Of a stretch of 10,654 bases of DNA, positions 1 through 6,940 are shown one piece after another. Numbering within the stretch: the stretch's first letter is position 1; each line of letters opens with the position of its first letter. Location: positions 589,248-599,901 of the forward strand of contig NW_019091620.1 of NCBI RefSeq assembly GCF_001949145.1. The letters are read 5' to 3'. Both the position numbers and the translations under genes were made by a program. Below the pieces are notes generated by a model. The model saw nothing but the letters and a program-made list of their open reading frames with translations. It did no database searches and was not told the origin of the DNA. The stretch is from Acanthaster planci (Eukaryota > Echinodermata > Asteroidea > Valvatida > Acanthasteridae).

Positions 1-642
1 TGCCAATGTTGTGGACATTATCTTATAGCAGGAGGGTGAGCCAGTGCTAAGCCTCATGAAACATCACAAATGACACTAAAGACACATATTGACAGTTTCG
101 AAGCTAGGCACAGGACTGCCTCATGGCTGGGCAGAATGGAACGTCCCGCTGTGGGCAAGCTTGAGTGATTTATTCAAATAATTACTCCAAATACAACTGT
201 ATGTTGTTGCGTAATGGGGTAGCACCGCAACAGCTGAAAGGATTTGATCACGGAAAGTGCACCCTGACCTCCCACAGTGCGATGCAGCCTCGCCGCCATG
301 ATGGTTCTTTTCTCAACACCGTAACGCAAGAGACGTGACTTCCAAGGCATTTTCGATTTTTTGAGTTTCCATTTTTGCTACACGGTTCTGTGTTGATTTG
401 ATCACCTTTCCTTCCTTTGTGAATAAGGTATTACAGTCGAACACGATTAACATGAGCACACTGGAGACCAGGTCGCACTTACTATGAGCATATTTCTTCA
501 GTCCTGTTCAAAATGTACACATTCCTATGAGAGAAAATTTACTTAATTTGATCAGGCTACGACGAGAACACCAACAAGATGAGTATTTTTGCCTACCCCG
601 CAGTGTCAAAAACCATTGTCCATAGCATTTTTACAATGAGTA
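1..642. other. Upstream non-coding DNA, probably intron of the ATP9-like gene
   Basis: I see no supported exon, RNA gene or long open frame here. Reading frames are broken by many stops on both strands. The only structure noticed is a diverged stretch at 489-534 that resembles 699-744 inside the neighbouring transposon. Since the first exon in the window (2576) starts in mid-codon, this DNA is most simply part of the preceding intron, but an upstream exon too diverged to recognise cannot be excluded. Confidence 0.5.
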
Positions 643-663
643 CAGTCGACTCTTGGTAATACG
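643..663 (+). repeat. Left terminal inverted repeat of the TA-flanked transposon
   Basis: This 21-bp end starts CAGTCGACTC and is preceded by TA at 641-642. It pairs with 1175-1195 in inverted orientation, with two mismatches at positions 6 and 14 of the repeat. Confidence 0.78.
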
Positions 664-1174
664 TACTGGGGTGAGACAAGATTTTGGATTAGACAAGCAT
701 ATTCTGCCAGTCCCGACTGAATTGTGCACATTCCTATGAGGGAATAAATGCGTAGTTCAAGCTCGGGTGTTATGAGATGTTGGTTAAGACAAGCATTTTT
801 TTGTGCACCTGCTGACTTGCCGAGTGCAATCTATTGTCAATCAGCCAGTCCATTCCATTTTGAAAGGTGCTTCCGTAATTTTTGCGTATACAGTAGAACA
901 GCGCTGCAGTTTTTCCCTTACCGAATCAAGCCATTTGCATCCAGTGCTGCAAGAGGGACGAACAATGGGCATTAGCGGTTCTCATACCGAACATAGAAGC
1001 CAAAAGTGCTACAATATTTATGCCAGTGGTGAACAAAAGAAATCTTTCGTTTGATTCCCCCACCCCAAAAATCCCCCAAGACCAAAGTCCCCGAGGAAAC
1101 TAATAAAAATTGTGTTCCGTAAAAAAAATCTGGCCCCAAAAACATGCCCCCCGTCACAAATGTCCCATGGCCTT

Positions 1175-1195
1175 CGTATTAACAAGAGTTGACTG
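1175..1195 (-). repeat. Right terminal inverted repeat of the TA-flanked transposon
   Basis: Read on the minus strand this starts CAGTCAACTC and mirrors 643-663 at 19 of 21 positions. It is followed on the plus strand by TA (1196-1197), the second half of the presumed target duplication. Confidence 0.78.
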
Positions 1196-1197
1196 TA

Positions 1198-2575
1198 CAA
1201 TTGAAAACACCTCTTGAAAAGCTTAATCCCAGTAATCGCTGATGGAGCACGTCAGTAGTCCTTCAATAATGCTAATCCCCTCGGCAATTTGTGCTACGGT
1301 TTACCACCAATGACTTGGTGACTGTTCCTTATGCCGCTTGGGGGGCTTTATTCAAGAAGACAACGGGTGATGCGATCACAGTGAGTCTGGTCTGAAAGAG
1401 GTGTTTTTTCATTTAAACTGATGGGGAAGCTCTGTGGCCAGCTGTGGAAGACCAGAGCAGGGACACTGCCAGGATCTGGCAAGGACCCTGTCTCCTTGGT
1501 GAATCACAGGCCTGGCGAGCCAGCCGGGACTCCCAAAAGAGTACTCCACTAAACATCTTCTGGGCCCATTCTACCATCATCGTACGCCACGCGCTTCAAC
1601 CGCCATGGCCCAGAGGAGTCCACCCGCCAGTCAATGTCGGTCAAGAAGAGTAATTCACTTGCGGTCTTTGGGTGTACTCCCTCTCGCCCAGGTACCGAAG
1701 TCACCGGGTCAGGCTCCCTGCAAGTATCGGGGCCCACCCCGCCTGGTGCACCACCAAGCCACGATACCCTTTGGTATTTAGTCATTCTTTCAAAATAGTT
1801 TTTCATGTGAAAAAAAAAATTTGTTTAATTTTACCAACTAAAAAACAATGAGTGTGATTTCAATTTTTATTTGTGTAACTAATGGTTTTGTATATATGTA
1901 ACCCTGACCCACGATACGTCTGGTGTTACAGCCACTTGGCATTTATTGCTTCTACTGTGCTTTAGTTTGTTTTTATTTACTGATACGATTATTTACTTAC
2001 TGTGAGCTGGTTTGAGTAAACACTTTGATCTCTTCCTACTTATTTACCTTTGATTTCTCCCTCCTATGATAAACACAGCCCCATAACCACTCTCTTTTCC
2101 TAGAAGGATTAAGGATGTCTTTTGTGATACTTGTAATTAATCAAATACCTACATTTTGCACATCCACTGGTCTTGTCTTTTTTACTTACTGATTTCTCTC
2201 ACGGGATCTGTTCACATGTAGTGACTTGCCATAATATCATTTTTTATTTTGGTTGTACATGTTAATATTTTGGTATATCCTAAACAAAACAGCAATTTGA
2301 ATTAACTTGTAGGTTCCTTGTGACTCAGCCAGCTTGATGTTAACCGTTTAGTGTCACATCATAGGAAAGGTCACTGTGGTCTTTTGATCCATTAAATGAA
2401 CTTATTGGGCTGTTTTGTTGAGGAACATGTCCAAGTGTAAAGCTGTCCCTTGAAAAAGATGCATTTCATGTATTCCCTGAGGCAGAGCGCAGCAGTGAGT
2501 GTACAAAATGGCCCAAAGCAGTGTGTATACCTATAATGATGAATGATACACCGTGACGGTTTGCTTTCCTTGCAG
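1198..2575. other. Intronic DNA with a GC-rich block of unknown origin (about 1430-1790)
   Basis: Most of this stretch is AT-rich and has no supported coding content. It ends in a normal 3' splice site (pyrimidine-rich tract then TTGCAG at 2570-2575) before the first ATP9-like exon. The block from about 1430 to 1790 stands out by its higher GC content. It is open on the plus strand for 1444-1653 and on the minus strand for 1549-1806, but I recognise neither translation. It may be a fragment of an old repeat. No exon of the P4-ATPase was found in it. Confidence 0.5.
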
Positions 2576-2742
2576 GACGGGCTCTTGGAGTGGTCATTTA
2601 TACAGGACGAGAGACACGGGCTGTGATGAATACATCTTACCCACACTCTAAGATAGGTCTGCTTGATCTAGAAATCAACACACAGACCAAGGTTCTCTTC
2701 ATTGGCACTATCATACTTGCTATTCTTATGATAGGTCTCAAG
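2576..2742 (+). CDS. ATP9/Neo1-like P4-ATPase, internal exon A (end of actuator region to TM3)
   Basis: This internal exon of a class-2 P4-ATPase (ATP9A/ATP9B in vertebrates, Neo1 in yeast) encodes about 55 residues, starting with the last two bases of a split codon. Family members act in Golgi and endosomal membranes as putative phospholipid flippases. The translation contains GVVIYTGRETRAVMNTS and KIGLLDLEIN, close to the matching ATP9A segment (YTGKETRSVMNTS, KVGLLDLELN). It then enters a hydrophobic stretch, LFIGTIILAILMIGL, that fits transmembrane segment 3. The acceptor is TTTCCTTGCAG and the donor is AAG/GTATGT, giving a phase-0 exit. Skipping intron 2743-3392 continues in frame into GFDGPWYR, as in the human protein (GFVGPWYR). 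The family is clear; the species paralog (9A or 9B type) is not. Confidence 0.92.
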
Positions 2743-3392
2743 GTATGTCTTCATTTAACTTTGAAATACATGTATTGTTAACAAGGTGTCTTCTACAAGT
2801 AATAATCAATCTGATCATGCAAGTTTAAAAAAGTTATAAAAAAATATGGAAGTAAAAAGTTTTATTTATAAACATGAATTATTAAAAATTCAGTCACAGT
2901 GGGATCATATATTCCATTGTGACTGACTGTCACAATTGACAAATAGTTTTCAAAAGAAGGTAAATGCACTTGCACATACATGCACCATAGTGATAACACT
3001 TAACTTAGAAAAAAAGAGTCTAGTTGCTCCCAGTTGTTAAGTCTTTGAAAGCACAAACATGTTGCATTTACGGGTATTCGTTGCATTACCTTGCTTGTTG
3101 AACTTTATATATTTTCAATACAAGCAGTTGCAGTAAATTAGAGATGATCTCAACAGTCCAACACACTCACAAATAAAGGGGACATTCCTGTTTTTTGTTT
3201 CGTGTTTTTGATATTTGTTACCAAGCATCACAGTTTTGAATTCCTGAAATCTGCATGTAAGCAACCAAGATGATTTTGCACCCACAAGCTTCACTGAAAG
3301 AAATAAAAGGAAAGTATTTTGATTTTTGTCACTTACTATGCTATTGTAATCTGCAGCACTCTTATAATAGCTGTATTTTTTTTCATTGACAG
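2743..3392 (+). other. Intron of the ATP9-like gene (650 bp)
   Basis: The donor is GTATGT at 2743 and the acceptor is TTTTTTTTCATTGACAG ending at 3392. It is AT-rich and joins two exons in phase 0. The only notable internal structure is a set of overlapping inverted repeats at 2890-2936. No RNA gene was recognised. Confidence 0.88.
2890..2936. repeat. Overlapping inverted repeats able to form two alternative hairpins
   Basis: The arm CAGTCACAGTGG (2891-2902) pairs with CCATTGTGACTG (2914-2925) with one mismatch, which would be a G-U pair in RNA. A flanking T-A pair (2890/2926) extends the stem to 13, around an 11-base loop. The right arm also overlaps a second, perfect 8-bp inverted repeat: ATTGTGAC (2916-2923) with GTCACAAT (2929-2936). 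The two hairpins exclude each other. No function is known. Confidence 0.6.
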
Positions 3393-3463
3393 GGCTTTGA
3401 TGGTCCATGGTATCGGTATTTCTTCAGATATATCCTTCTCTTCTCCTCTATTATCCCCCTGAG
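3393..3463 (+). CDS. ATP9/Neo1-like P4-ATPase, internal exon B (TM3-TM4 loop and TM4)
   Basis: This 71-base exon encodes GFDGPWYRYFFRY, then ILLFSSIIPL, plus the first two bases of a serine codon completed by exon C. It corresponds to the short loop after TM3 and most of TM4, which in P4-ATPases carries the PISL-type motif lining the lipid path. Here the motif reads P-L-S-L once joined to exon C; from memory it is PISL in vertebrate ATP9 and PVSL in yeast Neo1. The acceptor is CATTGACAG and the donor is CTGAG/GTATGG (phase 2). The exon is short, but the match across both splice junctions to the family order GF-GPWYR ... LLFS-IIP-SLRVNLD makes the call firm. Confidence 0.9.
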
Positions 3464-4048
3464 GTATGGCATTAAAATCAAAGTCACACTGTACAACAGA
3501 CTACAATCTCATTAGTGAATTTATGGCAAAACTTAAACCAGATTCATGGTGGAGCATCTTCAGTATTAATTTCAAGCATCAAAATTCACAAATCTTCTGC
3601 AGCAAAGTATGTTCTTTTCTACTTTTTTTGCCCTTCTCTTTTATAATGTAAGTAGACCACCTGGAGTGAAAGTTTATGAGGGGCCCGAATCCAGAACACC
3701 TTACCAGTGCATACCTTTCACCTTTCAAGCACCGTGTTTGTTTGGGCCACAAATCAATTAAATCAGATACAGAAGTGGGTACCATACAGCAGTCAGCGAC
3801 TTTTGGTGGATTTTTTGATGGATTATCAGTCCATGTAGCTTTGTTCATGTACGTTTAACTACCAATCTCAGTGACTTTATCCAATGAGGAGTGAGAATTA
3901 TCTCAAGAGATCTCAATATATATCTTTAATTTGACAAAAATATATCATGGAAAAGATTGTAATTGAACATCTAAGACGAAGAGAAGTTTCAACTAGTCTG
4001 CTTTCAGATTATTATGATTCTTTTGTTTTTGTTTTTTTTGCCACACAG
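3464..4048 (+). other. Intron of the ATP9-like gene (585 bp)
   Basis: The donor is GTATGG at 3464 and the acceptor is a T-rich tract followed by GCCACACAG ending at 4048. It splits a serine codon (AG/T) in the TM4 motif. I found no other feature in it; the short open frames on both strands show no recognisable domain. Confidence 0.87.
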
Positions 4049-4214
4049 TTTGCGGGTTAACCTGGATATGGGCAAGATTGTATATTCTTTCCTAATTCAA
4101 AGAGACAAAGAGATTCCTGACACGGTGGTACGCACCACTACCATCCCCGAGGAGCTGGGTCGTATCTCTTACCTGTTGACTGACAAGACAGGCACGTTGA
4201 CACAAAATGAAATG
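4049..4214 (+). CDS. ATP9/Neo1-like P4-ATPase, internal exon C (TM4 exit, stalk, phosphorylation site)
   Basis: After the base completing the split serine, this exon encodes [15 protein letters not shown], then a stalk segment and [13 protein letters not shown], and ends at [20 protein letters not shown] and TIPEELGR are hallmarks of the ATP9/Neo1 branch; other P4-ATPases have a YV-(S/T)-E type sequence at the first site. The Asp of DKTGT (codon 4182-4184) is the residue phosphorylated by ATP in all P-type ATPases, so the catalytic site is intact. The donor is GAAATG/GTATGG after 4214 (phase 0). Exons A to C join without stop or frameshift, so the host gene looks functional over this part. 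The next exon is not in the window. Confidence 0.93.
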
Positions 4215-5610
4215 GTATGGAGTGTCCATTCATGATCCAAATTTATTTCATCAAATTGTTTTGAACATTACATCTCAAAATAAAAATGTTTTTGTTTTGG
4301 GCATCTCAAGAGGTCTGGAGGGTATTTGCCTTCTCCCTTTCCCCCTTCCCCCAGAGGAAAATGAAAAATGAAAAAAAAACGGGAAACAAAAGATGGAGGA
4401 AAGGAAATGAAAATCACTAGTTTTGTTCAAAATGCCTCAAAATGAATCCCCTTCACTTGAAGTGGTTTGTTAGCATGCTATGGATGAAAGCGTTACCCTG
4501 GTAAAGTCCTGGCAACACCCGTGCTCAGTGTGCTGTACAGGAAATATCCAAATTAATGATAAAAAATGTCTGAAGAATAATGCAAATACTAGTATGCGTA
4601 CTGTTCTCAGTGCAACAAGGTATGATATAATTGTGATTACACCTGTGGGGTTAGGGTTGATTTAATTCATGTGGTTGGCAAAGTGTTCTCTTGAAATTCT
4701 GTACCATATTCTTTATCTGTTAAAGAGGTAGAGAAGCCTTCTTTCCCCAATTATAGCCTTTAAACAAGAGGTGACAAGACCATCTTCAAAATTAACATGA
4801 AAAAATGGAACAGTTTTCCCATTTGTGGTTGAAAAAGGTTAAAAAAAATGGGCTTCCTTGAGTCCCTTTTTCGCCGATTTCTGAAACACTCAGTATATAT
4901 TAATGATGTGCAGGTGACCCAAAAATGTCACAGGAAGGCATGCTCAAAATGTGATGATCTTGCGCGGTTCTCATCTACTACATTGATTGTTCCATACATC
5001 TAGTGTAAGTGCCTAATTTGTTGGGTTTTTGTCATAAACTAAAACATATCCGGTCTTATACAGTTCAGGCAGGAGTTTCGTACCATGAGACTTGGCCTCA
5101 AGGTTTTCATGAAATAACACATAGAATCGATCATTCCTGGACAACGCATTAAGGGTAGATTTTAAACCTTCACGAGTGTCGCAGATAAGTAATATGCCAC
5201 AGATTTTTGGAAGACCGCTTCAACAAATATCCAGTGTCTGCAAAAGCACTTCAAATTTAGAAAAGGGATGCATAAGCCTCGCCGACTGCTTGTGTTGTGC
5301 TGCAGCTGCCGGTGTATGGCGTTGTGCTGCTGGACCACTGCCAGGTTTGATTTTGGGACCGCCACAGCAACCCCGCAAAACTGACAGGTTCCATGCTGTC
5401 GTCCTCATTCATTGACAAGTAAATTATAGTTACTGTCATAGGAATTGAAGCCACTGGGTTCCTGAGAATAATCTGATACGTGTTTATCTTTCTTTCTTTG
5501 ACACATTGAAAATTGTAGACTTGGTAAACAAGCACGCACTTGGGTTGCTGGGTTTTTTTTTAAAGCTTCGCATATACACATACTACGTAGCCCGGTATTC
5601 AGCCTAAGAT

Positions 5611-5636
5611 TCAGGTCTAGTTACTCAGGTCTAGTT
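5611..5636. repeat. Short direct repeat, TCAGGTCTAGTT twice
   Basis: TCAGGTCTAGTT occurs at 5611-5622 and again at 5625-5636, with a period of 14. A partial third copy (AGGTCTAGT) lies near 5914. It is a minor repeat beside larger ones and could belong to the retrotransposon's terminal region. Confidence 0.6.
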
Positions 5637-5700
5637 GTTTGGGCATAGTTTTTCTAGCCACCCATTTATTTTGTTTTCCTTTAATTTAAAACAAAGAAGT

Positions 5701-5850
5701 TTGGCATGCTTGCCGTAGAACAGGTGTACGTTTGCCCAAAAACTTTGCCATGCTTGGCATCCTTGGCAGGCTGGCCGTAGAACAGGAGCACACTTGCCCA
5801 CAAAACTTGCCATTTCTGGGCCGTGAAAAATTCCTTGGCACGCTTGCCAA
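5701..5850. repeat. Imperfect tandem repeat rich in TTGGCA / TGCCAA half-sites
   Basis: A unit starting TTGGCATGCTTGCCGTAGAA (5701) recurs at 5763 as TTGGCAGGCTGGCCGTAGAA, and in shortened form at 5835 (TTGGCACGCTTGCCAA). The first two units share the following ACAGG and a TTGCCCA...AAACTTTGCC-like end. The spacing is 62 and then 72 bases. Many TTGGC and GCCAA half-sites alternate in both orientations. The repeat is seen directly; whether it is bound by a protein or is part of the retrotransposon end is unknown. Confidence 0.75.
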
Positions 5851-5885
5851 TTATTCACAGTGTGTATCCACTGTTCAAAGTTACA

Positions 5886-6040
5886 GTTGGAAACTAGCCC
5901 CACAGAACAAGTGAGGTCTAGTCAAAGTGTTTCAATCTGTCACGTGACTTAAACTACAATGCAAATTACCTACAAATAAAAATGCAGTTTTTCCAACGAT
6001 TGCACATAAGGTTGGAATCAGCCCCACCAGAACAAGAGGG
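5886..6040. repeat. Diverged direct repeat pair about 125 bp apart
   Basis: GTTGGAAACTAGCCCCACAG (from 5886, followed by AACAAGTGAGG) resembles GTTGGAATCAGCCCCACCAG (from 6011, followed by AACAAGAGGG). They match over about 30 bases with a few substitutions and small gaps. Both lie downstream of the hydrolase gene in the sense of the antisense retrotransposon, where Ngaro-like elements carry the B1-A2-B2 part of their split repeats. That reading is speculative, because I could not find a matching A1 copy beyond the gag region. Confidence 0.55.
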
Positions 6041-6078
6041 TGCTTCTATGTAGCTATATATATTTTTTAAATTAAAAC

Positions 6079-6160
6079 AAGAATGATTAACACATTTCAA
6101 GTCTTACTTCAAAACTTTAAGAATGATTAACACATTTCAAGTCTTACTTCAAAACTTTAA
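6079..6160. repeat. Exact tandem duplication of a 40-bp unit
   Basis: The 40 bases at 6081-6120 (starting GAATGATTAACACATTTCAA) are repeated without change at 6121-6160, and the two preceding A bases also match. Identity over the full unit indicates a recent tandem duplication, or an assembly duplication, in otherwise diverged DNA. Confidence 0.95.
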
Positions 6161-6343
6161 AACCTTAATAACTAATTAAGATGTTCCTTTGGTTTGAATT
6201 GAGGCACTGGCCATCACTCTCAGCAAATTTCTGCCAAACGTGCACCGTACACCCCTCTGGGACGGCAGGCAACACATGGCCACCATCCCCAGGAAGTACC
6301 CAAAAGACACCTAACAATGGAACATGCATTGAATCTGCATCCA

Positions 6344-6850
6344 TTACCTAAAGGCTGTATCAATGCAATCTTGAAGATTAGCCCGAAAACGGGCATTACC
6401 AGTGTCTGACGGATGAACCCCGTCGGAGCGGAAAAGAGAGAATTCCGACCATTTAAATTGGGGATGGTGAAGAACCGATGCACCCACTTGGCAGCTGAAA
6501 GAACATGCCTATCAATTAATGGCTCCAAAGTAGCATGCACGAAGCAGTAAGTCTGACCAAACCAACTGAGCTTCAGGATAAGTAACGTGGCATTCCTGCA
6601 TGAATAATGCAATGCACTGGCGTCTTGTGAAAAAATTGGCACCAACCAATTCATTAGTTCCAATGTGTACTGTTATCTTGGTCCGCCAAGACCAGGTGCC
6701 GTGTAACTTCGAAAGTAGTTTTGTTATATCAACATAGTGGGCTCCCCCTGGGCCATACCAGCATACTTGGGGCCTACTGTCTAGCCTGGTTGCAGCCCTA
6801 TGAACGATGGAATCACCAATGATCCAAACATCCCCTGTAAACAGGGGAGT
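6344..6850 (-). pseudogene. SGNH hydrolase domain of the YR retrotransposon (broken)
   Basis: The SGNH/GDSL fold usually hydrolyses esters; its role in YR retrotransposons is unknown. Block I reads WIIGDSIV (nucleophile serine, codon 6809-6811). A glycine-rich WYGPGGA follows, then block III HIGTNEL (GTNE, 6650-6661) where the Asn of the oxyanion hole is expected, and LVWSDLL. The frame meets TGA (6512-6514) and TAG (6509-6511), then continues in the same frame through LFRSDGVHPSDTGN, holding the catalytic Asp and His of block V (DGVHPS, 6407-6424), to a natural-looking TAA at 6344-6346. All key residues are present, so only the two adjacent stops break it. It lies directly after the recombinase and in the same frame as its C-terminal part. 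Confidence 0.85.
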
Positions 6851-6940
6851 GAAACAAGAAATAACTAACAGTTGGAGATTTGAGATGCCAAGGGATAGAG
6901 TCAAAAGCTCCCTTATACAGCAGGCAGTTGACACTGAACT

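Larger units (their letters stand above)
643..1195. mobile_element. Non-autonomous TA-inserting DNA transposon (pogo/Tc1-mariner-like, MITE)
   Basis: The two ends form a 21-bp terminal inverted repeat. The left end (643-663) starts CAGTCGACTCTTGGTAATAC, and the right end, read on the minus strand (1195-1175), starts CAGTCAACTCTTGTTAATAC. They match at 19 of 21 positions. A TA dinucleotide lies directly outside each end (641-642 and 1196-1197), as expected for the TA target duplication of Tc1/mariner/pogo transposons, and the ends resemble the CAGT-cGA-CTC-g-TAAT pattern typical of pogo/Tigger elements. The 553-bp interior has no transposase-like frame, only short open frames with no recognisable domain, so it would depend on a transposase from elsewhere. 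The ends and TA flanks are seen directly; the family is inferred. Confidence 0.78.
4215..6343 (+). other. First part of a large intron (over 6.4 kb) of the ATP9-like gene
   Basis: The donor is GTATGG at 4215. No following ATP9 exon was found up to 10654, so the intron is at least 6,440 bp and contains the antisense retrotransposon. Within 4215-6343 I see a polypyrimidine-to-polypurine transition (4328-4417) and then, from about 5600 onward, several repeats listed separately. The rest (about 4420-5600) shows no supported feature. Part of 5600-6343 may be the untranslated 3' end of the retrotransposon, but the border is not visible. Confidence 0.7.

Noticed and set aside
748-1054. Plus-strand open frames inside the TIR-bounded element as a transposase
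   Set aside because: They are under 90 codons, overlap in two frames, and show no helix-turn-helix or DDE motif.
4355-4420. Exon after the strong pyrimidine tract and CAG
   Set aside because: The translation is lysine-rich, ends in a stop after 21 codons and does not resemble the ATP9 segment that follows QNEM.
4480-4665. Plus-strand open frame as the next ATP9 exon
   Set aside because: It has no similarity to the P-domain sequence after [11 protein letters not shown] and no convincing splice sites; it was left as intron.
5257-5535. Minus-strand open frames around 5160-5535 as a gene
   Set aside because: Three overlapping frames on both strands are open in a mildly GC-rich patch, and none shows a recognisable domain or splice sites.
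6220-6663. 147-residue minus-strand open frame
   Set aside because: It overlaps the SGNH region in another frame. The recognisable hydrolase motifs are in the neighbouring frame, so this is a shadow.
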